Positions 37,358 through 47,180 of a DNA stretch of 64,000 nucleotides are shown one piece after another; the first letter of the stretch is position 1, and every line of letters starts with the position of its first letter. The notes beneath the pieces were generated by a model, which made no database searches, was not told where the DNA came from, and worked only from the letters and a program-made list of their open reading frames with translations. The position numbers were made by a program, and so were the translations under genes. The DNA comes from Castanea sativa (lineage: Eukaryota > Streptophyta > Magnoliopsida > Fagales > Fagaceae): positions 28,945,158-29,009,157 of the forward strand of contig NC_134024.1 in NCBI RefSeq assembly GCF_040712315.1. Direction: 5' to 3'.

Positions 37358-38672
37358 CTAATCGATTATTTCTGTCAGCGTCCCAAACATGCCAATATTA
37401 GCATTGATGGTACGTAAATGTAACTCGTTCAAAGAACTAGTCAGAATTCCAAGAGCTCCTTTTAAGGCTTGTTGGAAAGCCCGTTGTCGGACTTGATTAC
37501 TCGCACTTTGTTGTTCAAAACGAATGGTTTCATTTTTGCAAATTTCGAATTGTTCCAAAGTTTGATAAGTTGAATTAATCAAGTTCGACTTTTCTCGTTC
37601 TATATCAGAGTATCCATTCACCCGAAACTGATCCGCTTCCATTTCCACTTTCCTTAAACGTGCTCGGGCTTTTTCCAGCTGTTCAATGGCTCCCCTGCGT
37701 AGTTCTTCTGAATTTCGAATAGTCTTCAAGATCCTCTGTTTTCGATTATCTAATAAATCACTTAATGAAAGTAGATTATCTTTCCATTTATTTCAAAACT
37801 TCCATGATCCCTTCCCGAACCAAACATGAAGCTTTCAAATCATTTGGCACTCGCGCCCAATTACTTCAATTATTTATGAGAAATTCCCATTTTTTTTTTG
37901 AATATAATGAACCTATCCTCGCTTCTCTATTCATATTTCATATTCAAAAAAAAAATCAAAACGGATCATTAATCCAAGACTAGAATATTCGGAGGACTCT
38001 TCTGAACAAACAAATAATTGTCAGCAACGTTGTTTCTTTTTTTTTTCAAATCCAAATTTTTTTTATTAATTTATACGTAGGTCATCGATTCAGCATTGGA
38101 TAAAAAAGAGGGGTTGAAATACTCATAATTTTTTTCCAATAAATAATAAATAAATAGAAAAAAATATTATAATTATAATATAAAGGGCTCAAATCAATTT
38201 ATCGACATGAGTGTTATATATCGAAAAAACTTTCTAACTATTCATTTTGAAACCGTTTCCATATTAACCTAATAGTAGAAAGAATACCTTGCTGAGTATG
38301 GACTTCAAACAATTTAGCTTTAACCATGTTAATTATTCCACATCATTATGATTGGTTCATAGAGAATGAAAGCGAATTTACCAATGAATCGCGAAATGCT
38401 ATGGTTCTGAAATATGATTTCTTAATTTATTCAAAAGTAATTCGCGCGATCATGCACCCTTCCCTGTTATAACAAAAAAAGTACAGTTGGTTGGATCCAG
38501 CCTATTCTTGAAATAAACAACTCGCACACACTCCCTTTCCAAAAAAAATCAATAGGCCGAGCACTACACTTAGATTTATTGGATTTGTTGCTAAAATATT
38601 GGTATTAAACCTGAAACTCCCGGCGGATGACCATTAACCCAAGGAAAGGAAAGAATCGGTTAGATTTTTCAT
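37358..38672 (-). pseudogene. Plastid atpF in nucleus, copy 1
   Basis: ATP synthase CF0 subunit b. Exon 1 (38672-38531, 47 codons plus one base) ends in the FFGKG motif. The intron (38530 to about 37765) starts TGTGTGCGAG, as expected of a plastid group II intron. Exon 2 (about 37765-37358) carries the [10 protein letters not shown] and [10 protein letters not shown] blocks and an ordinary C-terminal stop. Codon 13 of exon 1 is TAA; copy 2 has TTA. A 3-bp deletion removes an asparagine codon near the C-terminus. A group II intron would not be spliced by the nuclear spliceosome, so this is a dead copy. Confidence 0.92.
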
Positions 38673-38940
38673 ATAATCTCCTCTTATATGTAGATAGACT
38701 AATTATCTATTTTTTTTCCTATTTTATATTTTATTTAACTATATTTAGAAAATTAAAATAGATTTTTTCTCAATTGGAAATTTCCCATTGAGAAAAAAAG
38801 TGATACTTAGTATTATTAGAATTAAGTCCCAGGCCTTATGCTTATGTCATGTCAATTGCGAAAAATCTCGTTTCTTGTAACACTTCCTAAAAAACTATTC
38901 CATTGGACTAACAAATCAAAATGTGGGAGAGATAAAAAAG

Positions 38941-39393
38941 ATGCAAGGTCATTTGTCTGCTTGGCTAGCCAAACATGGGTTAGTTCATAGATCTTTGGGC
39001 TTCGACTACCAAGGAATAGAGACTTTACAAATAAAGCCTGGGGATTGGCATTCCATTGCTGTCATTTTATATGTATATGGTTACAATTATTTACATTCCC
39101 AATGTGCCTATGATGTAGCACCGGGCGGACTGTTAGCTAGTGTGTATCATCTTACGAGAATAGCTTATGGTATAGATCAACCAGAAGAGGTATGTATAAA
39201 AGTATTTGCCCCAAGGTGGAATCCTAGAATTCCGTCTGCTTTCTGGGTTTGGAAAAGTGCAGATTTTCAAGAAAGGGAATCTTATGATATGTTGGGAATC
39301 TTTTATGATAATCGTCCATGTCTGAAACGTATCTTAATGCCCAAAAGTTGGATAGGATGGCCCTTACGTAAGGATTATATTGCCCTGAATTTC
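38941..39393 (+). pseudogene. Plastid ndhJ, 3'-truncated, in nucleus, copy 1
   Basis: NADH dehydrogenase-like (NDH) complex subunit J, 151 of about 158 codons, from ATG at 38941 (an in-frame upstream ATG-like start at 38923 is not native). Family blocks [20 protein letters not shown] and [20 protein letters not shown] are intact and no stop occurs. The last few codons are replaced by nuclear intron sequence, which extends the frame to 39459. No transit peptide or promoter precedes it, so expression as a useful protein is unlikely. Confidence 0.93.
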
Positions 39394-39922
39394 ATTCACA
39401 CTACAAATTTTATATCTATTTTATTTTTTAATCCTAGTGATAGTTTAGTAATTTTATAAAGTTAAAAATCTTAAAATTGAATATAGTATAACCTCTGTGA
39501 TTATCAAATGCAAGTCAAAACAATTCACACTAATTGAATCGAACGAAACACCTTCATTCCCCGAAGTTGTAAATTAATAATTAATATATATATATATGGG
39601 TCCAGTTGATGTGTTCCCTTAGAGCATTTTAGCAATGTAGCTAAATAGCTATTTTAGCTACACCAAAACACAAAAAAGATGGTTGCAGCAATGGAGCTAA
39701 AGTTAAAAATTTTAGCTTCTCAGCTACAGTGCACAACTGAAGATAGCTATTCACTGTAGCCCAAAGATTAAAAAAAAAAATGTTGCGTTCACACTGATCA
39801 GAATATTTTAATATTATTTTTCTTCTTCTTTTCTTCTCTCCTCTTTTCCATTTCTGCCTGTTGCTCCTCTCTACTCAGTCCTCACCCTCTTCGTTTTTGC
39901 CCATTGCCGCTGACCAAGCCCC

Positions 39923-40150
39923 TAATACAACACCGACATTATTTGATTCCAAATTCAGAGCAATGCCTATTGTACCCTCTTCAAATTCTACTAATTCACC
40001 CGCCATTACTTCATCAAGACCATAAATACGGGCAATGCCGTCGCCTACTTGAAGTACGGTACCGGTATTTACAACCTTTACTTCTCTATTATATTGCTCA
40101 ATACGTTCCCGAATAATATTACTAATTTCATCCGCTCGAAGGGTTACCAT
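39923..40150 (-). pseudogene. Plastid atpA 5' fragment in nucleus, copy 2
   Basis: The first 76 codons of atpA, reading down from 40150 with no stop until the nuclear junction, after which the frame runs on a little to 39875. [19 protein letters not shown] is intact. It differs from copy 1 by CGA at codon 5 and a few other bases. It is only the start of the alpha subunit and cannot function. Confidence 0.93.
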
Positions 40151-40224
40151 GAGTATTTCTTAATTATTTTTTGGAAAAAAAAAAATAATGCCTACAGTAG
40201 ACAGTAGAAGGACTAATCGATTAT

Positions 40225-41554
40225 TTATGTCAGCGTCCCAAACATGCCAATATTAGCATTGATGGTACGTAAATGTAACTCGTTGTTCAAAGAACTAGTC
40301 AGAGTTCCTAGAGCTCCTTTTAAGGCTTGTTGGAAAACCCGTTGTCGGACTTGATTACTCGCTCTTTGTTGTTCAAAACGAATGGTTTCATTTTTGTAAA
40401 TTTCGAATTGTTCCAAAGTTTGATAAGTTGAATTAATCAAGTTCGACTTTTCTCGTTCTATATCAGAGTATCCATTCACCCGAAACTGATCCGCTTCCAT
40501 TTCCACTTTCCTTAAACGTGCCCGGGCTTTTTCCAGCTGTTCAATGGCTCCCCTGCGTAGTTCTTCTGAATTTCGAATAGTCTTCAAGATCCTCTGTTTT
40601 CGATTATCTAATAAATCACTTAATGAAAGTAGATTATCTTTCCATTTATTTCAAAACTTCCACGATCCCTTCCCGAACCAAACATGAAGCTTTCAAATCA
40701 TTTGGCTCTCGCGCCCAATTACTTCAATTATTTATGAGAAATTCCCATTTTTTTTTTTGAATATAATGAACCTATCCTCTCTTCTCTATTCATATTTCAT
40801 ATTCAAAAAAAAAAATATCAAAACGGATCATTAATCCAAGACCAGAATATTAGGAGGACTCTTCTGAACAAACAAATAATTGTCAGCAACGTTGTTTCTT
40901 TTTTTTTTCAAATCCAAAAAATTTTTATTAATTTATACGTAGGTCATCGATTCAGCATTGGATAAAAAAGAGGGGTTGAAATACTCATAATTTTTTTCCA
41001 ATAAATAATAAATAAATAGAAAAAAAATATTATAATTATAATATTATAATATAAAGGGTTCAAATCATTTTATCGACATGAGTGTTATATATCGAAAAAA
41101 CTTTCTAACTATTCATTTTGAAACCGTTTCCATATTAACCTAATAGTAGCCTAATAGTAGAAAGAATACCTTGCTGAGTATGGACTTCAAACGATTTAGC
41201 TTTAACCATGTTAATTATTCCACATCATTATGATTGGTTCATAGAGAATCAAAGCGAATTTACCAATGAATCACGAAATGCTATGGTTCTGAAATATGAT
41301 TTCTTAATTTATTCAAAAGTAATTCGCGCGATCATGCACCCTTCCCTGTTATAACAAAAAAAGTGCAGTTGGTTGGATCCAGCCTATTCTTGAAATAAAC
41401 AACTCGCACACACTCCCTTTCCAAAAAAAATCAATAGGCCGAGCACTACACTTAGATTTATTGGATTTGTTGCTAAAATATCGGTATTAAACCCGAAACT
41501 CCCGGCGGATGACCATAAACCCAAGGAAAGGAAAGAATCGGTTAGATTTTTCAT
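40225..41554 (-). pseudogene. Plastid atpF in nucleus, copy 2
   Basis: Exon 1 at 41554-41413 is open throughout, the group II intron follows to about 40623, and exon 2 runs to a stop at 40225. The stop is slightly early: the GAA codon seen in copy 1 near the C-terminus is TAA here. The three bases deleted in copy 1 (second asparagine of NNELHLRT) are present. Otherwise as copy 1: a subunit b gene with an unspliceable intron in nuclear context. Confidence 0.92.
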
Positions 41555-41650
41555 ATAATCTCCTCTTATATATAGATATACTAATTATCTATTTATTTTT
41601 TTTTTCCTATTTTATATTTTATTTAACTATATTTAGAAAATTAAAATAGA

Positions 41651-41686
41651 TTTTTTCTCAATTGGAAATTTCCAATTGAGAAAAAA
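41651..41686. repeat. Perfect 36-bp palindrome inside NUPT copy 2
   Basis: The left arm is TTTTTTCTCAATTGGAAA, followed without spacer by its exact reverse complement. In copy 1 (about 38763-38798) the same structure has one mismatch. It lies between atpF and ndhJ sequences and is probably a plastid transcript 3' stem-loop. Confidence 0.85.
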
Positions 41687-41828
41687 AGTGATACTTAGTA
41701 TTATTAGAATTAAGTCCCAGGCCTTATGCTTATGTCATGTCAATTGCGAAATATCTCGTTTGTTGTAACACTTCCTAAAAAACTATTCCATTGGACTAAC
41801 AAATCAAAATGTGGGAGAGATAAAAAAG

Positions 41829-42281
41829 ATGCAAGGTTGTTTGTCTGCTTGGCTAGCCAAACATGGGTTAGTTCATAGATCTTTGGGCTTCGACTACCAA
41901 GGAATAGAGACTTTACAAATAAAGCCTGGGGATTGGCATTCCATTGCTGTCATTTTATATGTATATGGTTACAATTATTTACGTTCCCAATGTGCCTATG
42001 ATGTAGCACCGGGCGGACTGTTAGCTAGTGTGTATCATCTTACGAGAATAGCTTATGGTATAGATCAACCAGAAGAGGTATGTATAAAAGTATTTGCCCC
42101 CAGGTGGAATCCTAGAATTCCCTCTGTTTTCTGGGTTTGGAAAAGTGCGGATTTTCAAGAAAGGGAATCTTATGATATGTTGGGAATCTTTTATGATAAT
42201 CAGCCACGTCTAAAACGTATCTTAATGCCCGAAAGTTGGATAGGATGGCCCTTACGTAAGGATTATATTGCCCCAAATTTC
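41829..42281 (+). pseudogene. Plastid ndhJ, 3'-truncated, in nucleus, copy 2
   Basis: 151 codons of ndhJ with no stop, starting at 41829. The same nuclear fusion at the 3' end extends the frame to 42347. It is closer to typical plastid ndhJ than copy 1 (for example arginine in NYLRSQC and MPES near the end). Both copies share changes from the usual plant sequence, such as tryptophan in PRWNPR and phenylalanine in GIFYDN, which predate the duplication or are species-specific. Confidence 0.93.
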
Positions 42282-43740
42282 ATTCACACTACAAAATTTA
42301 TATCTATTTTATTTTTTAATCCTAGTGATAGTTTAATAATTTTATAAAGTTAAAAATCTTAAAATTGAATATAGTATAACCTCTGTGACTATCAAATGCA
42401 AGTCAAAACAATTCACACTAATTGAATTGAACGAAACACCTTCATTCCCCGAAGTTGTGAATTAATAATTAATATATATATATATGGGTCCAGTTGATGT
42501 GTTTCCTTAGAGCATTTTAGCAATGTAGCTAAATAGCTATTTTAGCTACACCAAAACACAAAAAAGATGGTTGCAGCAATGGAGCTAAAGTTAAAAATTT
42601 TAGCTTCTCAGCTACAGTGCACTACTAAAGATAGCTGTGCACTGTAGCCCAAAGATAAAAAAAAAATGTTGTGTTCACACTGATTAGAATATTTTAATAT
42701 TATTTTTCTTCTTCTTTTCTTCTCTCCTCTTTTCCATTTCTGCCTGTTGCTCCTCTCTACTCAGTCCTCACCCTTTTCATTTTTGCCCATTGCCGCTGAC
42801 CAAGCCCCTGCCCAGCGTCGACCACTCTATCTCACATTTTCTTTCTTTGTTGATGAAATTTTTGGGGGTATTTTGTTTACAGTGTTTTCCAATGTGGCTG
42901 TTGTGGGGGCGGCGGTGAAGATAGAGTGAAAGAGAAAGAAAGGCAAAGCTGAAGTAGAAAAACAAAAATGCAAGTGAAGATAGAGTGAAGATAAGAAAGT
43001 ATATGCGTGTGGAGGAGATAAGAGGAGTATACGTGTGTGGAGGAGAAAAACAAAGAGGAAAAAAGAAAGAAATGTGTATTTGGATGAAACCAAATAAGAT
43101 AATGGGAAAAATAAAATAAAGAATAATAAGAAATTAAAATTAAGAAATGTTACCATAATATTTTTGCAATATATTTTAAGTAGTAGGTTATTACTATCTA
43201 ATATTGGTGAGAAAAAAATAATTTTTTGATGGTGGCGATTGCAGTGGTGGTGGCAGTGGCTATGATTATTGTTTATTGTATAGAATATATTATTCTATCA
43301 TGTGACGAGCGTCGGCAGTGGAAGAGTCGGCAGCAGCGGTTGTGATTGCGGTTGCGGTAGAAGAGTCGGTGGCGGCGATGGTAGTGGCGGTAGTGGTTGT
43401 GATTGTTGTTTATTGTAATAAATATATTATTTTATTGTAGTGGATATATTATTTTATTGTGATGTTTATAATATTTTATTGTGTTAAAAGCTAAAATAGA
43501 TCCACTGCTGCAACATGTGAGTAGGTAAAATAGATATAGTAACTTTTTGTGTCAAATAGCTAAATTTTTAGCTCCATTGCTGTGGATGCTCTTAGAGCAC
43601 ATATTAACCATCCATTTTGAGAAAAATTTTATGGAGAATTGAAAAAACTGTCAAAACAGATAATTACCTTTTCATTTTTCCATAAAAAGTTTTCTAAAAT
43701 AGTTTACTAATGTATGCCTAAGGCACATATTAGTGAATCC

Positions 43741-44290
43741 GATATATATGTGTATGTATTTTACTGTTTGTATGAAAAGACAATTACGTTGACTTTATTT
43801 TTTTTTCCCTCTCTATCCGTGTGGATTGGATCATTTTTTAAGTAGGTCTAATTATCTCTCAAAAAATTAATATAAAAAGAGAAGTAGGTACTAGGTAGTT
43901 TATTTTACTTTGCTGCTCCCCAATTCTTGATGTCAAAGTCAAACAAGTAACCACCTGACCCATAGGTCGGGATGGTACCTCCCCCATGCACTAAATTAAA
44001 ACGTGACATATACTATTCTCTTTATATTTTTCGCAACTTCACTTCAAACCTAATTTTTATAGTTAAGAGAAACAGATAGATGCTTCTATCACCATGACTT
44101 CAAGCTGTTGATCCCTCTCCCCTATTTTCTCATTGTATTATTACTTTCTTATAAAAAGAAAAGGGAGTTGCAATAGTCTGCTATACAATAATTATCTCAT
44201 TTGATCAAATATTTGCATAATTCCATATACATCATATGAGTCCTATAGGCATGTAGAGCTCCCCACACCATGAGAGAGACACTACAAAAG
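43741..44290. other. Right part of intron 6 of copy C
   Basis: Resumes homology with copy A (20840-21265), copy B (27905-28400) and copy D (48960-50690). Non-coding. It ends near CCATGAGAGAGA, where copy D has a long GA tract. Confidence 0.6.
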
Positions 44291-45506
44291 AGTGGACCTG
44301 TTACGACCCTTGAGGGTTTATTAAAATTTGTCCAAATAAACACTAAATGTAACATGCGGTTGACTATTACTAGGCTTACTGAGAACCTTCAAAATAAGTC
44401 AACATGTAACCCTTGAAATAACTGCTGAAAAATAATGGCGAGCACACCAGCGTGAGTTTTCGCTCTAAAATTTGTAAATTTCCCAATACCCCTCAAAAAA
44501 AGACTATAAAACATAAATACTCACTGATTTATTTCTAACCAAGACTGAAAAATTTTGTATGAAAATTCACATTTTCGTTCTCAGAGTATTAAGGTCCTCC
44601 CTGTCTTATTCTCTTTCATTTATTTTTCCTATTTTTCCTTTGATTGCTCTTTCTCTCTCTCGCGCTCGCTCTCGAAGTAGATCGTATTTTCTCTATGTGC
44701 GAAGATGAATCACCAGATTGTAAGGAATCTCTGATCGGAGGAAGGAATATTCCAACGATGACAGCAGCACCAACGAGAACTATCATACTCTCTCTATTAC
44801 CACCTTCGGCGAATCTTCCGATGGCACTTTTTTTTTTTTGTTGTAAAAATTAAGTTCGTATCTTGATCATACATAACACAATCGTAGTGATTGAATATTG
44901 TGCATTGTTCTGTGCCTTAGTCTTTGTTTATATTGATTGACTAGGGAAATTAGGGTTCAATTTTGGTGTGTGATTTTAAACTTTGCTTTAGTAGCTAAGT
45001 ATTTTTACAATTCAACATTTCAACCAGCTATAGATGGAGTACTGATGTTAGTTTTCCCTAAATCATTTCATATAGGTTAGTAAAAATTCTAAGTCTTTTT
45101 GCAATTTTTTATTATAAATAAGTCTTTTTGTAATTCTATATTCAATTATTTTAGCAGGCTGATACGAAAGGAAATAAAAAAATTGGCTTGGCCAAGCTAG
45201 GATTGATTTTGGTTTTGGATTTGTGATTAATCGGGCTCTCTTGTGATTGAGATTCATGCAATAGATATAGTGTCCAAGGAAACTGTGAGAACTTGTTTCT
45301 TTTGGTTTATATTGTATTTATTCATATTACATTGGTTGACTTCTTATGATATGATTGCCCTGCTCAAATGTTTATCATAAAATACTTTCGTTGAAAGATA
45401 GTGGGCTTAATCTTTTCCCTTTATTTATGATTTCTTTTTGTTAACCCTTTTTCGAATCCATTTATTAGAACTTATATTAATCGTAAAACTTTCTATAATG
45501 TTACAG
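44291..45506. other. Spacer with a weak exon-like stretch
   Basis: Homology to NRAMP introns ends near 44290. A 69-codon frame at 44644-44853, preceded by a pyrimidine-rich CTCTCT tract and rich in small polar residues, might be a captured first exon. No family is recognised and support is weak. The rest is AT-rich. Confidence 0.35.
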
Positions 45507-45578
45507 AAGTTTTAGCTCAAACAATTTCAATGGAACATTACCTATGCAGCTTGGAATGTTGACCTCCTTACAACAACT
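45507..45578 (+). pseudogene. Single leucine-rich-repeat exon of a receptor-like kinase
   Basis: An acceptor TTACAG precedes and a donor GTAAG follows a stretch of exactly 72 bp, one 24-residue LRR. The frame gives SSNNFNGTLP and LGMLTSLQQL, fitting the plant extracellular LRR consensus. One-repeat, 72-bp exons are usual in several LRR receptor-like kinase subfamilies. No neighbouring LRR exon, kinase domain or signal peptide is visible within several kilobases, so this is an isolated fragment, not a gene. Confidence 0.65.
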
Positions 45579-46374
45579 GTAAGTTATATATATATATATA
45601 TATATATATTTGTCAAACATGAAGTAACCTCTTCTAATTAGCTGTGTAGTATCATTATTTACCTATATTGTTTTAGGTACATTAAAACTCTGATAAAGTT
45701 ATAAAAAAAAAAAAAAAAAAACCGAGGGTCTGGTATACCTGTATGAAATACTGTTTATCAAGAATAGATTATATTTTCTCTGAACAATTTAGGCATGCTC
45801 TGGCACCAGACTTCTTGACGATTTCTTTTAGTAAATGCAATTAAGATACAGCCCTATACAATTGTCATTGGTTTAGGGACCAAATTTTACCAGATTCATA
45901 GCTTAAATGTTCAAATCTGTTTAATTTTTAGATTACATCTCCTCTATCCTAACAATTGTAAAACCAGCGCATTGTAGGAGATGATCTATGAATCTCTCTC
46001 ATACAACATGTGGATTCTACAAACATTATAGTCATATTGTGTTTCTCATTTTAATCCCAACTGGTAGCATTATATTTATGTTTCTCTATAAATCCCAACT
46101 GATGCACAGAACCATCCTTGCATTATGATAAAGATCTTGCTATCATACATTGCCAAGGAGAGGGTTGGATGTTGGAGCATAATCTGGGACACTAGTTTTC
46201 AGAACAAATGCTAATGAAAACAATAGTAATAAGGATTATGAAGGTGTGCAGTTTGTTATTGTTGACTTTTACTTCTGCTAGTTAACTCATATTATAATCT
46301 ACATCATTGTTGTTGTTGTTTACTCTGTGTGGGTGTAATCTAGTTAATATGTATGCTTTGCGTTTTATGGCCAG

Positions 46375-46644
46375 CCAAAGGTTATTCCATCTACAAAAAA
46401 GGCCTCCCTTTGAATGTCACACCTTCCCTACTAGAGAATGAGTTCAAGAAGTTTGGACCTATTAAGAATGGTGGTATTCAAGTTAGAAGCCAAAAGGTAT
46501 GTCATATGTTAATCAAGTTTATGTTGTTCATTGTTAGCTATTCCCTGAGCATATAATTATTCTCCATGTGTCAATATACTACAGGGATTTTGTTTTGGCT
46601 TTGTGGAATTTGAGGTGGCAAGTGCTGTGCAAAGTGCAATCAAG
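46375..46644 (+). pseudogene. G3BP-like RRM fragment (two exons)
   Basis: Exon a (46375-46496) follows GGCCAG and ends at AAG|GTATG; exon b (46585-46644) follows ACAG and ends AAG|GTATAC. Together they encode a GYSIY...LPLNVTPSLLE start, EFKKFGPIKNGGIQVRSQK, then GFCFGFVEFE and VQSAIK. These are the RNP2-like and RNP1-like parts of the RRM found in plant NTF2-RRM (G3BP, stress-granule) proteins. The NTF2 domain and the RRM end are absent. No stop lies in these exons, but without neighbouring exons it is a fragment. Confidence 0.7.
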
Positions 46645-47103
46645 GTATACATTTGTGTTATTCTAGGCTGATCTATTTTCTGTTTCTCTGTTATTCTTGA
46701 TACGATTGAGCAGATGAATGGGCCATAACTTCTTTCATTGGTTGAATTTAGGACTTCTTAGATCCTGTTGGTGTAAATATGAGTTTATACTCATTTACAC
46801 ACTAAATCTAAGGTTGTTTAATAATTTATGGGACTTTGTTATGACTGGGATATGCTGTTTATGTTTCTGAGTTTTGGTTTAATTGAGCAAGTTCTTTGCA
46901 AAGTACAATTCTGTTGTGCTGTTGTTCATCGATTTTGCCTTGGTGATATGTTCTTCCTTTTTCCTTTGCCTTTTACCTCTCCTGTTATGTTTTACATGAT
47001 GGAGTAGATGGAGGCACTATAACTTGTTTCATTAGTTGTTGTTGTTTACTCTGTATGGGTGTATTAATCTAGTTAATATGTATACTTTGCATTTTATGGC
47101 CAG

Positions 47104-47180
47104 CCAAAGGTTATTCCATCTACAAAAAAGGCCTCCCTTTGAATGTCACACCTTCCCTACTAGAGAATGAGTTCAAGAAG
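47104..47180 (+). pseudogene. Second, truncated copy of G3BP-like exon a
   Basis: Repeats the start of exon a, together with about 60 bp of the upstream intron (from about 47038), then breaks off after FKKF. The nearly identical text shows a recent local duplication of about 140 bp with about 730 bp between copies. Confidence 0.75.

Larger units (their letters stand above)
37069..39393. other. Nuclear plastid DNA insertion (NUPT), copy 1
   Basis: This stretch reads, left to right, as the antisense 5' end of atpA, the atpA-atpF spacer, all of atpF with its group II intron (antisense), atpF upstream sequence, then ndhJ upstream sequence and most of ndhJ in the sense direction. In usual angiosperm plastomes atpA/atpF and ndhJ are on the same strand and tens of kilobases apart, so two plastid pieces were joined in opposite orientation. 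The join lies somewhere in 38690-38920. Confidence 0.93.
39923..42281. other. Nuclear plastid DNA insertion (NUPT), copy 2
   Basis: Same content and same two outer junctions as copy 1, with private differences: single-base changes, a few indels and a short duplicated CCTAATAGTAG stretch near 41140-41160. It is closer to normal plastid coding sequence at several codons (atpA codon 5, atpF codon 13). Confidence 0.93.
36515..42805. repeat. Tandem duplication: 2.88-kb units of nuclear flank plus plastid DNA
   Basis: Unit 1 is 36515-39393, unit 2 is 39394-42281, and a third partial unit begins at 42282 and follows only the nuclear part before returning to ordinary MITE sequence near 42805. Each unit starts ATTCACACTACAAA, contains about 540-550 bp of nuclear intron/MITE sequence, then about 2.3 kb of plastid DNA. 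Both plastid copies join the next nuclear piece at the same base (AATTTC then ATTCAC). Unit lengths are 2,879 and 2,888 bp. Confidence 0.93.
36771..43591. mobile_element. PIF/Harbinger-like MITE hosting the plastid insertion
   Basis: GAGCATTTTAGCAATG at the left and the inverse ending TTGCTGTGGATGCTC at the right are flanked by TTA (36768-36770, 43592-43594). Without the plastid and duplicated parts it would be about 1.1 kb, matching the copy A element at 19557-20679. The plastid DNA enters after CAAGCCCC, about 295 bp from the left end. Left-end copies also occur in units 2 and 3, near 39620 and 42510. Confidence 0.8.
36747..43740. mobile_element. Outer MITE in intron 6 of copy C, greatly expanded by nested insertions
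   Basis: The left end GGGTCCAGTTGATGTGTTCC and right end CACATATTAGTGAATCC match the ends of the complete MITE at 7286-7493 and the copy A equivalent at 19533-20832. Everything between, including a Harbinger-type MITE and duplicated plastid DNA, lies inside it. Confidence 0.65.

Noticed and set aside
38923..39459. A functional nuclear ndhJ gene fused to new 5' and 3' codons
   Set aside because: The extra N-terminal codons come from plastid upstream sequence and the C-terminal ones from intron DNA; there is no promoter or transit peptide, and the same fusion is repeated in copy 2.
44644..44853. Possible first exon of a new gene
   Set aside because: Open for 69 codons with a pyrimidine-rich leader, but there is no family match, donor site or following exon to support it; kept only as a note in the spacer entry.
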